A stretch of 64,000 nt of DNA from Rheinheimera nanhaiensis E407-8 (GTDB taxonomy: Bacteria; Pseudomonadota; Gammaproteobacteria; Enterobacterales; Alteromonadaceae). The translations under genes were made by a program, and so were the position numbers. The notes below the pieces were generated by a model, which was given only the letters and a program-made list of their open reading frames with translations, did no database searches and was not told the origin of the DNA. Positions 57,007 through 64,000 of this stretch are shown here, piece by piece. Every line of letters begins with the position of its first letter. The stretch's first letter is position 1. Location of the stretch: the NCBI RefSeq assembly GCF_000296695.1, contig NZ_BAFK01000007.1, forward strand, positions 113,194 through 177,193, read 5' to 3'.

Positions 57007-57608
57007 TGTCTGACACTACTCAATCAGCCATTCAGTTGATTGTGGGCCTGGGTAATCCGGGCCCGGAATACAGCCAGACCCGGCACAATGCCGGCGTCTG
57101 GTTTGTACAGCAGCTGGCCCACGCCTTTAATGCCAGCTTAAAAAACGAACCGAAGTTTTTCGGTTATACCGGCAAATTTATCTGTGCCGGGCAAGAATTC
57201 AAATTACTTATTCCCTCTACTTATATGAATTTAAGCGGTAAAGCCGTGCTGGCAATGGCACAGTTTTACAAGCTATCGCCAGAGCAAATTCTGGTGGCAC
57301 ATGACGAGCTGGCGCTGGAACCCGGCGTAGCCAAATTTAAACTTGGCGGTGGCCATGCCGGCCATAATGGCCTGCGCGACATTATTTCGCGCCTGGGTAA
57401 TAACCAGAACTTTTACCGCCTGCGCTTAGGTATTGGTCATCCCGGCCATAAAGATCAGGTTACCGGTTATGTGCTGGGCAAAGCGCCCGCCAGTGAGCAA
57501 CAGCTGATAGAGCAAAGTATTGATGAAGCAACGCGCTGCTTTGACATCCTGGCCCGTGATGGCCTGGTCAAAGCACAAAGCCGTCTGCACAGTTTTAAAG
57601 CCAGCTGA
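57006..57608 (+). CDS. pth: Peptidyl-tRNA hydrolase
   Basis: Pth frees tRNA from stalled peptidyl-tRNA. The active site has Asn and His in [17 protein letters not shown] and the Asp in [10 protein letters not shown], then [13 protein letters not shown]. Length (200) is normal. It is co-translated with rplY and followed by ychF, a common gene order. Confidence 0.97.
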   Translation: MSDTTQSAIQLIVGLGNPGPEYSQTRHNAGVWFVQQLAHAFNASLKNEPKFFGYTGKFICAGQEFKLLIPSTYMNLSGKAVLAMAQFYKLSPEQILVAHDELALEPGVAKFKLGGGHAGHNGLRDIISRLGNNQNFYRLRLGIGHPGHKDQVTGYVLGKAPASEQQLIEQSIDEATRCFDILARDGLVKAQSRLHSFKAS

Positions 57609-57654
57609 CTCCGCAGCCGGTACAACTTTTTCCAGCACGTAAAGGATACTAATT

Positions 57655-58746
57655 ATGGGTTTCAAATGTGGCATCGTTGGCTTACCAAACGTAGGCAAAT
57701 CCACCCTGTTTAATGCGTTAACCAAAGCAGGTATTGAAGCGGCTAACTTTCCGTTCTGTACTATCGAACCCAACACCGGTGTAGTGCCGGTGCCGGATCT
57801 GCGCTTAGACAAACTGGCGGCTATTGTTAACCCGCAACGCGTGCTGCCCACCACCATGGAATTCGTTGATATTGCCGGTTTGGTTAAAGGCGCGTCAAAG
57901 GGTGAAGGCCTGGGTAATAAATTTTTGGCTAATATCCGCGAAACCGATGCGATTGGCCATGTAGTACGCTGCTTTGACGATGACAATATTATTCACGTTG
58001 CCGGTAAAATCGACCCGGCTGATGATATCGACACCATTAATATGGAGCTGGTGCTGTCGGACATGGACAGTGCCGAGCGCGCTATTTTACGTGTCAGTAA
58101 AAAAGCCAAGGGCGGTGATAAAGACGCGAAAGCCGAAATGGCGGTACTGGAAAAAGTAAAAGCCCATTTAGAACAAGGCTTAACCCTGCGTCAGTTGGAG
58201 TTAGACAAAGAAGAGAAAGCCTTGATTGCTTATATGAACTTCTTAACCATCAAGCCAACGATGTATATCGCCAACGTGACCGAAGACGGCTTTGAAAATA
58301 ACCCCTATTTAGACATCGTGCAGGCGATTGCTGATAAAGAGGGTGCTATCGTGGTGCCGGTATGCGCGGCGATTGAGTCAGAAATTGCCGAGTTGGATGA
58401 TGATGAAAAAGCCGAGTTTATGGCCGATATGGGTTTAGAAGAGCCAGGCTTAAACCGGGTAATTCGCGGTGGTTATTCACTGCTTAACCTGCACACCTAT
58501 TTTACCGCCGGTGTTAAAGAAGTGCGCGCCTGGACAGTCGCCATTGGTGCTACAGCCCCACAAGCAGCAGGCGTAATTCACACTGACTTTGAAAAAGGCT
58601 TTATCCGCGCTGAAGTGGTTGGCTATGACGACTTTGTGCAGTACAACGGCGAAGCCGGTGCAAAAGAAGCCGGCAAATGGCGTTTAGAAGGTAAAGATTA
58701 CATTGTCAAAGACGGCGATGTAATGCATTTCCGCTTTAACGTTTAA
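57655..58746 (+). CDS. ychF: Ribosome-binding ATPase YchF
   Basis: YchF is an OBG-family ATPase linked to ribosomes and redox response. The P-loop [15 protein letters not shown] is near residues 8-22. The G4 motif is NVTE rather than NKxD, which gives ATP preference. A TGS domain ends the protein. Length (363) matches E. coli. A strong terminator follows. Confidence 0.97.
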   Translation: MGFKCGIVGLPNVGKSTLFNALTKAGIEAANFPFCTIEPNTGVVPVPDLRLDKLAAIVNPQRVLPTTMEFVDIAGLVKGASKGEGLGNKFLANIRETDAIGHVVRCFDDDNIIHVAGKIDPADDIDTINMELVLSDMDSAERAILRVSKKAKGGDKDAKAEMAVLEKVKAHLEQGLTLRQLELDKEEKALIAYMNFLTIKPTMYIANVTEDGFENNPYLDIVQAIADKEGAIVVPVCAAIESEIAELDDDEKAEFMADMGLEEPGLNRVIRGGYSLLNLHTYFTAGVKEVRAWTVAIGATAPQAAGVIHTDFEKGFIRAEVVGYDDFVQYNGEAGAKEAGKWRLEGKDYIVKDGDVMHFRFNV

Positions 58747-58764
58747 GCCAAAGATTTTCGCTGA

Positions 58765-58797
58765 AAAAGCCGTTGTTTAGCGACAACGGCTTTTTTA
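58765..58797 (+). terminator. Intrinsic terminator after ychF
   Basis: A 12-bp stem (58765-58776 with 58783-58794) has a 6-base loop and ends in a T run. It separates the rplY-pth-ychF unit from the tRNA cluster. Confidence 0.9.
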
Positions 58798-58872
58798 TTG
58801 TCTGTGAAACCAGCGTTTTGCGTATTAAATCGGCAAACAAACCAACATTGAATTTTTAACGCAAAAAAACGG

Positions 58873-58901
58873 TTGACGCTATAGGGGCAGTTCTGGATAA
58901 T
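58873..58901 (+). promoter_or_regulatory. Promoter of the tRNA cluster
   Basis: TTGACG (58873-58878) and GATAAT (58896-58901) are 17 bases apart. The following ACGCGCCAC is a GC-rich discriminator, typical of stringently controlled stable-RNA promoters. It is 31 bases before the first tRNA. Confidence 0.85.
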
Positions 58902-58931
58902 ACGCGCCACTTGCTTAGGTCAAGTTAGCGT

Positions 58932-59008
58932 GGCTACATAGCTCAGCTGGTTAGAGCACAGCACTCATAATGCTGGGGTCGCAGGTTCGATTCCCGCTGT
59001 AGCCACCA
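58932..59008 (+). tRNA. metT: tRNA-Met (CAT), elongator
   Basis: The 77-base gene includes CCA. The acceptor stem GGCTACA pairs with TGTAGCC, and the anticodon is CAT. The sequence closely matches the E. coli elongator tRNA-Met and not tRNA-Ile2. It is first in the cluster. Confidence 0.95.
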
Positions 59009-59028
59009 CTTTAACTTTACCTGTGCAT

Positions 59029-59113
59029 GCGGGGATGGCGGAATTGGTAGACGCACTGGATTTAGGTTCCAGCGCCGCAAGGTGTGAGAGTTCGAGTCTC
59101 TCTCTCCGCACCA
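59029..59113 (+). tRNA. leuW: tRNA-Leu (TAG)
   Basis: The 85-base gene has a long variable arm (CGCCGCAAGGTGT) and a TTTAGGT anticodon loop (TAG). It resembles E. coli leuW. CCA is encoded. It is second in the cluster. Confidence 0.95.
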
Positions 59114-59143
59114 CTTTATAAGTGGTTGCACACAAGTTTTTGC

Positions 59144-59218
59144 AGGGGCGTAGCCAAGCGGTAAGGCAGCGGGTTTTGATCCCGCCATGCGTTGGTTCGA
59201 ATCCAGCCGCCCCTGCCA
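59144..59218 (+). tRNA. tRNA-Gln (TTG), copy 1 of 5
   Basis: The 75-base gene has acceptor AGGGGCG with CGCCCCT, a TTTTGAT anticodon loop (TTG), and CCA encoded. It is the first unit of the tandem array, and its upstream flank differs from that of the other copies. Confidence 0.95.
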
Positions 59219-59269
59219 TTAATTTATAGGTTGTGTGGTTTTGAAAACGACATGACACGCCCGTTTTGC

Positions 59270-59344
59270 AGGGGCGTAGCCAAGCGGTAAGGCAGCGGGT
59301 TTTGATCCCGCCATGCGTTGGTTCGAATCCAGCCGCCCCTGCCA
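59270..59344 (+). tRNA. tRNA-Gln (TTG), copy 2 of 5
   Basis: Identical to copy 1 across all 75 bases. Confidence 0.95.
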
Positions 59345-59395
59345 TTAATTTATAGGTTGTGTGGTTTTGAAAACGACATGACACGCCCGTTTTGC

Positions 59396-59470
59396 AGGGG
59401 CGTAGCCAAGCGGTAAGGCAGCGGGTTTTGATCCCGCCATGCGTTGGTTCGAATCCAGCCGCCCCTGCCA
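59396..59470 (+). tRNA. tRNA-Gln (TTG), copy 3 of 5
   Basis: Identical to copy 1 across all 75 bases. Confidence 0.95.
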
Positions 59471-59521
59471 TTAATTTATAGGTTGTGTGGTTTTGAAAAC
59501 GACATGACACGCCCGTTTTGC

Positions 59522-59596
59522 AGGGGCGTAGCCAAGCGGTAAGGCAGCGGGTTTTGATCCCGCCATGCGTTGGTTCGAATCCAGCCGCCCCTGCCA
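59522..59596 (+). tRNA. tRNA-Gln (TTG), copy 4 of 5
   Basis: Identical to copy 1 across all 75 bases. Confidence 0.95.
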
Positions 59597-59647
59597 TTAA
59601 TTTATAGGTTGTGTGGTTTTGAAAACGACATGACACGCCCGTTTTGC

Positions 59648-59722
59648 AGGGGCGTAGCCAAGCGGTAAGGCAGCGGGTTTTGATCCCGCCATGCGTTGGT
59701 TCGAATCCAGCCGCCCCTGCCA
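59648..59722 (+). tRNA. tRNA-Gln (TTG), copy 5 of 5
   Basis: Identical to copy 1 across all 75 bases. The terminator follows 11 bases later. Confidence 0.95.
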
Positions 59723-59733
59723 TTAAACAGTAG

Positions 59734-59756
59734 AACCCAGCTAAGGCTGGGTTTTT
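59734..59756 (+). terminator. Intrinsic terminator of the tRNA cluster
   Basis: An 8-bp stem (59734-59741 with 59746-59753) has a TAAG loop and five T (59752-59756). Confidence 0.9.
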
Positions 59757-59760
59757 GCTT

Positions 59761-60945
59761 TTACTCGCTCCCCACTGCATAACGCGCCACCAGCTTTTTA
59801 AGCAGCGTGCTACGGGCAGCAACATTCAGTGCCAACTGCCGTAACGTACGAAGTGGCGCAATATCATGGCCAAACACCTGATAAAAGCCATCCATCGCGC
59901 TCATCATTAATAAATTCGCCGGTTTACGCTTACGCTGATAGCGTTGCAAAAGCTGCGCACTCCCTATATCGCTGTTATGCCGTCTGGCGTCAATAATCAG
60001 CTCTGTCAGCAACTTCGCATCAGCAAAACCCAGGTTTACGCCCTGCCCGGCCAGCGGATTAATGGTGTGGGCCGCATCACCGGCTAACACCACACGGCCG
60101 GCGTAATAACGGTTGGCATCCATTCGCGCCAGTGGGAACCAGCTACTGGCGACCACTTCAACCTCGCCCAATTGCACCGGGAAAGCTTTAATCAGCTGCT
60201 GGGTTAACTGTGCCGGTGTCAGCGCCGCCAGCTGTTTCACTCTGCTAGCTTCTTCATACCACACCACTGAGCCTTGCTGGCCGCACAGCGGCAAAAACGC
60301 TTTTGGCCCTGTGGGCGTAAATTGCTGCCAGGTCACATCCTGCTGCGGGTAAGGCGTATTCACTAAGGCGACCAAACACGCCTGACTGTACTGCCAGCCA
60401 TTAGTGCCAATACCGGCTAACCGGCGTAACTGTGAATTGCCGCCATCGGCGGCTACCACCAGCTTACTGCTAAGCTGCTCGCCGCTATCCAGTGTCAGCA
60501 TGGCGCTTTCTGCGCTTTGCTCAAGTGCCGTAACGGATGACGGGCAAAACAGCGTCAGATTAGCGCCAAATTGCTGCCACAGCGCCAGCTGCAGCAGGTT
60601 GTTTTCAACAATATGGCCCAGATGGCTACGCTTTATATCTGCCGCATTAAAGCTAACGATACTGTGCAGCTGCTCAAACGCCTGCAATCGCTGATAGGGG
60701 CATAGCCGCATCCGCTCAAGCGCCGGCCAGCCGCCCAGCTGAGTTAACCAGGCTTCGCTGGCCAGGTTAATGGACGAGACGCGAAGATCGGGCGCACTAT
60801 CAGGCATAAACTCTGGCGGTGCCTGTTTTTCAATTAGCGCTACCTGCAGGCCAGCCTGGCTTAATGCCAGCGCAATAGCCGCGCCGACCATACCACCGCC
60901 AACAATGCTGATATCAAACTCTTTATTTGAACTGTCGCTGCTCAT
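59761..60945 (-). CDS. ubiF: UbiH/UbiF-family FAD hydroxylase, probably UbiF
   Basis: The enzyme hydroxylates the ubiquinone ring. The N-terminal FAD motif is IVGGGMVGAAIALALSQAG, with the ring motif GDAAHTINPLAGQGVNLGFADA (about residue 280). The C-terminal region, with LLMMSAMDGFYQVF and LRTLRQLALNVAARSTLLKK, resembles UbiF more than UbiH or UbiI. The gene order next to a Met-Leu-Gln tRNA cluster matches E. coli ubiF. It is transcribed towards the tRNAs, with its stop just past their terminator. Confidence 0.87.
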   Translation of the reverse strand: MSSDSSNKEFDISIVGGGMVGAAIALALSQAGLQVALIEKQAPPEFMPDSAPDLRVSSINLASEAWLTQLGGWPALERMRLCPYQRLQAFEQLHSIVSFNAADIKRSHLGHIVENNLLQLALWQQFGANLTLFCPSSVTALEQSAESAMLTLDSGEQLSSKLVVAADGGNSQLRRLAGIGTNGWQYSQACLVALVNTPYPQQDVTWQQFTPTGPKAFLPLCGQQGSVVWYEEASRVKQLAALTPAQLTQQLIKAFPVQLGEVEVVASSWFPLARMDANRYYAGRVVLAGDAAHTINPLAGQGVNLGFADAKLLTELIIDARRHNSDIGSAQLLQRYQRKRKPANLLMMSAMDGFYQVFGHDIAPLRTLRQLALNVAARSTLLKKLVARYAVGSE

Positions 60946-61091
60946 ATTGCTTGGTCTTATTTAATGAGAGTCACATTGTACGACAGGCTGGTAAAAAAAC
61001 GAAAACCGCGATATTTACCGCCGAATGAAAGCAAAACCAGCCTCGCCCTGTCTTAGTGGGGCATTAGTTTAATTCACCTTAAGGAACCACT

Positions 61092-61724
61092 ATGAAAACT
61101 TACCTTATTGCACTTGGGGCTATGTTGTTTAGCGTCAAACTTTTTGCTGCTAACGCTATAGCGCCATCAGTCGAGCAGGTAACGCCGCTGCTAAACGGTT
61201 TAACCATACCGGCGGTTAGCTTAACTGCAGCAGATAACAAAGCCGTTGCACTTACTGAGCTGGTACAACAAAAGCCGTCTGTGCTGGTGTTTTATCGTGG
61301 TGGTTGGTGCCCTTATTGCAACGCTCAGCTGGCAGCATTGCGTGACATAGAGCCAAGGTTAAACCAGCTGGGTTATCAAATTATTGCCATCACGCCGGAT
61401 AGCGTGGCATCGATCAACAAAAGCTTAAACGACACTGGCGGCCAAAAGTTGAGTTATACCTTGCTGTCGGATGCTAATTTCGCTGCCAGCAGTGCCTTTG
61501 GCCTGGCCTATTATCTGGATGATAAAACTGCAGCGGCTTATAAAGGCAAGCTTGGTAGCCTGATCACTACCGAAGCCGGTACAGAAAAAGTGGTACTGCC
61601 GGTACCGGCGGTGTATATCGTCAACACGGCTGGCGAAGCACTGTTTAGTTATGTGCACATTAACTATAAAACCCGGCTGCACAGCGAGTTACTGCTAAAA
61701 GCAGCCGAGCTGGCGCTGCAATAA
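61092..61724 (+). CDS. Secreted peroxiredoxin/AhpC-TSA-like thiol oxidoreductase
   Basis: A signal peptide ends near LFAAN (about residue 19). The thioredoxin-like domain has FYRGGWCPYCNAQLAAL, with a CPYC redox pair, so it is a peroxiredoxin-like protein of the AhpC/TSA superfamily. It probably acts in the periplasm on peroxides or disulfides. Length is 210. AAGGA precedes the ATG, and an intrinsic terminator follows. Confidence 0.87.
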   Translation: MKTYLIALGAMLFSVKLFAANAIAPSVEQVTPLLNGLTIPAVSLTAADNKAVALTELVQQKPSVLVFYRGGWCPYCNAQLAALRDIEPRLNQLGYQIIAITPDSVASINKSLNDTGGQKLSYTLLSDANFAASSAFGLAYYLDDKTAAAYKGKLGSLITTEAGTEKVVLPVPAVYIVNTAGEALFSYVHINYKTRLHSELLLKAAELALQ

Positions 61725-61761
61725 ACCTTTCTCTTTTCAGGTCGTCTCTCAGCTGTTTACC

Positions 61762-61799
61762 GCAGCGGACACTGTGATATTTTCCGCTGCTGTTTTTTT
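61762..61799 (+). terminator. Intrinsic terminator after the peroxiredoxin gene
   Basis: GCAGCGGA and TCCGCTGC (61762-61769 and 61783-61790) pair, with a 13-base loop and a run of seven T (61793-61799). Confidence 0.82.
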
Positions 61800-61909
61800 A
61801 TCAAAAAGCGTTGACGGCCGGGCAAAAATACGGCATTTTTCGCGCCCTGTTTGGCAAGTATCGGTAACGATGCTAGCCTGTTGGTTTTAGCCTCTGCCGG
61901 AGATAACTG

Positions 61910-62806
61910 ATGCGTAATGTAACTGTTGCTGCTACCCAAATGATTGGCGGCTGGAATGTCGATGAAAACATTGCCCGTGGTGAGCGTTTAGTACGCGATG
62001 CTGCCGCTAAAGGCGCACAGATTATCCTGCTGCAGGAGCTGTTTGAGCGCAATTATTTCTGCCAGAAACAAAAACCAGACTATTTAGCCTTTGCCACCAC
62101 AGTGGCCGAAAACAAGGCCGTAGCGCACTTTACTAAAATCGCCAAAGAGCTAAATGTGGTGCTGCCAATCAGCATTTATGAAAAAGCCGGTAACTGCCTG
62201 TACAACAGCGTCGTGATTATCGACGCTGACGGCGAGAACCTGGGTACCTACCGTAAAAGCCATATTCCGGATGGCCCGGGCTATAGTGAAAAGTATTACT
62301 TCACCCCGGGGGATACCGGCTTTAAGGTGTTCGCGACTAAGTACGCCAAAATCGGTGTCGGTATTTGTTGGGATCAGTGGTTCCCCGAGTGCGCCCGCAG
62401 CATGGCGTTAATGGGCGCAGAATTACTGTTCTACCCTACAGCCATTGGTAGCGAGCCGCATGATCCTACGATCAGCTCACGCGATCACTGGCAGCGCACG
62501 CAGCAAGGCCACGCCGCTGCTAACCTGATGCCACTGATAGCTTCTAACCGTATCGGTACTGAAACCGAAGGTGATTACCATATTACCTTCTACGGCAGTT
62601 CCTTTATTGCTGATGAAACCGGTGCCAAGGTACAGGAGGCCGGCGAAACCGAAGAAGCTGTGCTGGTACACACCTTTGATTTAGACGCGGTAGCAGCCAC
62701 CCGCCGCGCCTGGGGTATTTTCCGTGACCGTCGTATCGATTTATACGGTGCCGTGCTGACCAAAGATGGGCAAACCAAGCAGCCAAAAACACAAGGTGGT
62801 AACTAA
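61910..62806 (+). CDS. aguB: N-carbamoylputrescine amidase
   Basis: AguB hydrolyses N-carbamoylputrescine to putrescine, the second step of the agmatine route. It is a nitrilase-fold enzyme with the triad Glu 43 (LLQELFERN), Lys 116 (YRKSHIPDGPGY) and Cys 153 (GICWDQWFPE). Length is 298. GGAGA precedes the ATG. The aguA gene follows with no gap, so the two are an operon. Confidence 0.96.
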   Translation: MRNVTVAATQMIGGWNVDENIARGERLVRDAAAKGAQIILLQELFERNYFCQKQKPDYLAFATTVAENKAVAHFTKIAKELNVVLPISIYEKAGNCLYNSVVIIDADGENLGTYRKSHIPDGPGYSEKYYFTPGDTGFKVFATKYAKIGVGICWDQWFPECARSMALMGAELLFYPTAIGSEPHDPTISSRDHWQRTQQGHAAANLMPLIASNRIGTETEGDYHITFYGSSFIADETGAKVQEAGETEEAVLVHTFDLDAVAATRRAWGIFRDRRIDLYGAVLTKDGQTKQPKTQGGN

Positions 62807-63922
62807 GTGGCCTTTACAACCCTTAACAGTACGCCACGCGCCGATGGCTTTAGCATGCCGGCCGAATGGGCGCCGCACAAGCAAACCTGGATGGTATGGC
62901 CAGAGCGTACTGACAGCTGGCGTTTAGGCGCCAAACCGGCGCAGCAGGCCTTTGTTGCCGTTATCAAAGCCATTGCCGGTTTTGAGCCGGTAACCGTGGG
63001 TGCTTCTGCGGCGCAGTATGCTAATGCGCTGTCGCAGCTGACCGATGTCGGCACCAAGTTCCCCATCCGCGTAGTAGAGATTTCCAATAACGACGCCTGG
63101 TGTCGTGATACCGGGCCTACGTTTGTTACTAATGCCAAAGGCGATGTGCGTGGTATCGACTGGACGTTCAACGCCTGGGGCGGCTTAAACGGCGGTTTGT
63201 ATTTCCCCTGGGATAAAGACGACCAGGTGGCCAGCAAGGTATTGGGTATTGAGCAGCTGCCGCGCTACCGCACTGAAGGCTTTGTATTGGAAGGCGGTGC
63301 TATTCATGTTGATGGTGAAGGCACGCTGTTAACCACAGAAGAGTGTTTACTCAACAGCAACCGTAACCCGCATTTAAACCGCGAGCAAATTGAGCAGCAG
63401 ATGCGCGATTATCTCGGTATCGACAAGGTATTGTGGTTAAAAGACGGTATTTTTAACGACGAAACCGACGGCCATATCGACAATATGGCCTGTTTTGTTA
63501 AACCCGGTGAAGTGGTATTAGCCTGGACGGACGACAAAACCGATCCGCAGTATGCGCGCAGCAAAGCGGCGCTGGATTACCTGGAAGCGGCGACCGATGC
63601 TAAAGGCCGCAAAATTAAGGTGCACAAGCTGCCGGTACCGGCCCCCATTATTGCCAAAGCCGAAGAGTATGCCACGGTAGATGCAACGATGAGTGCGATT
63701 CCACGCGAAGCGAATGCCCGCCTGGCTGGCTCCTATATCAACTTCTATTTATGCAACGGTGGTTTAATTCTGCCAACTTTTGATGACCCGAACGATAAAG
63801 TAGCAGCTGAGATCCTGCAACGCCTGTATCCAGAGCATAAAGTGGTTACCGTGCCAGGCCGGGAGATTCTGCTAGGCGGTGGTAATATTCATTGTATTAC
63901 CCAGCAACAGCCGATTGGCTAG
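62807..63922 (+). CDS. aguA: Agmatine deiminase
   Basis: AguA converts agmatine to N-carbamoylputrescine, which AguB then uses. It is a guanidino-group-modifying enzyme. Motifs include [45 protein letters not shown] and the catalytic Cys 363 in [10 protein letters not shown]. Length is 371. The start is GTG at 62807, right after the aguB stop, with AAGGTGG about 8 bases upstream. Confidence 0.97.
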   Translation: MAFTTLNSTPRADGFSMPAEWAPHKQTWMVWPERTDSWRLGAKPAQQAFVAVIKAIAGFEPVTVGASAAQYANALSQLTDVGTKFPIRVVEISNNDAWCRDTGPTFVTNAKGDVRGIDWTFNAWGGLNGGLYFPWDKDDQVASKVLGIEQLPRYRTEGFVLEGGAIHVDGEGTLLTTEECLLNSNRNPHLNREQIEQQMRDYLGIDKVLWLKDGIFNDETDGHIDNMACFVKPGEVVLAWTDDKTDPQYARSKAALDYLEAATDAKGRKIKVHKLPVPAPIIAKAEEYATVDATMSAIPREANARLAGSYINFYLCNGGLILPTFDDPNDKVAAEILQRLYPEHKVVTVPGREILLGGGNIHCITQQQPIG

Positions 63923-64000
63923 AACAGTGGTATTGTAAGAAAAAACCCGCTTCACAGCGCAATACTGATCAGTTAAGAAATATTTCAGCGATCAGTTGAC

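Larger units (their letters stand above)
59144..59722 (+). repeat. Tandem array: 126-bp unit (tRNA-Gln plus 51-bp spacer), five tRNA copies
   Basis: The starts of the five tRNAs are exactly 126 bases apart. The four spacers read identically. Sequence identity in the spacers, not just the tRNAs, points to recent tandem duplication or ongoing gene conversion. Confidence 0.95.

Noticed and set aside
59144..59722. Regularly spaced repeats as a CRISPR array
   Set aside because: The repeated part is a tRNA and the spacers are identical to each other, which is the opposite of CRISPR.
58965..59825. Long minus-strand open frame of 286 codons with a 42-residue repeat (MAGAAGFEPTHGGIKTRCLTAWLRPCK type)
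   Set aside because: It runs antisense over the tRNA genes. The repeat is exactly the 126-base tRNA-Gln unit read backwards, a known annotation artefact.
61805..61840. Promoter with TTGACG at 61811 for aguB
   Set aside because: The -35 is good, but no acceptable -10 appears at 16-18 bases.
63923..64000. End of window after aguA
   Set aside because: 78 bases with no reliable gene or clear terminator hairpin.

Overview
The window is chromosomal DNA of a marine or freshwater gammaproteobacterium. Gene content and order suggest the Alteromonadales/Chromatiaceae border (Rheinheimera, Arsukibacterium, Alishewanella-like). This is an inference from the fused trpCF beside separate trpG and trpD, the DUF3718, SirB2, YccF and HD-GYP/DUF3369 families, and synteny with E. 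coli around trp, hemA-prfA-prmC, lolB-ispE-prs and the Met-Leu-Gln tRNA/ubiF locus. Coding density is very high. I see no insertion sequence, prophage, CRISPR array or rRNA operon.

Layout. 1-1192: end of an unknown gene, a formylglycine-generating-enzyme-like lipoprotein and a small zinc-ribbon membrane protein. 1253-5203 (minus): trpH, yciO, scpA, scpB, rluB. 5315-12138 (plus): a complete trp operon with promoter, a Trp-rich leader peptide (three consecutive Trp codons), an attenuator, and trpE-G-D-CF-B-A. 12172-15124: solute-binding protein, SlyD, PQQ-type sugar dehydrogenase, membrane protein. 15317-21157: hemH, an unusual class A PBP-like protein, a diguanylate cyclase and a HAD phosphatase. 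21315-28258: small and hypothetical genes, including YccF, an alkyltransferase-like protein, a GIIPPGN-repeat protein, YebC, cytochrome b562, a CsbD-like protein, DUF445, YjjX and a 495-residue secreted protein of unknown function. 28483-36587: YfcC transporter, AceK, NAD(P)H-hydrate dehydratase, YaiI, an RluA-type synthase, a DTW protein, an alpha/beta hydrolase and an M14 peptidase.

36742-39600: two LytS-type kinases and a LytTR regulator in one overlapping operon, followed by tandem DNA heptamers and a DUF3718 gene. 40208-46359 (minus): hemA-prfA-prmC, an HD-GYP regulator, sirB2 and kdsA. 46440-48900 (plus): lolB-ispE-prs. 48950-55387 (minus): a caa3-type cytochrome c oxidase cluster (diheme subunit II, subunit I, two subunit III-like proteins, subunit IV-like, heme O synthase, SCO). 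56401-58746 (plus): rplY-pth-ychF. 58932-59722: tRNA-Met, tRNA-Leu and five identical tandem tRNA-Gln genes, next to ubiF (minus). 61092-63922: a secreted peroxiredoxin-like protein and the agmatine-to-putrescine pair aguB-aguA.

Most of the window is housekeeping. The least explained parts are the asymmetric kinase pair, the GIIPPGN-repeat protein, the secreted 495-residue protein, the diverged PBP, the structured rplY leader and the tRNA-Gln tandem array. I found no clear, wholly new multi-gene system.
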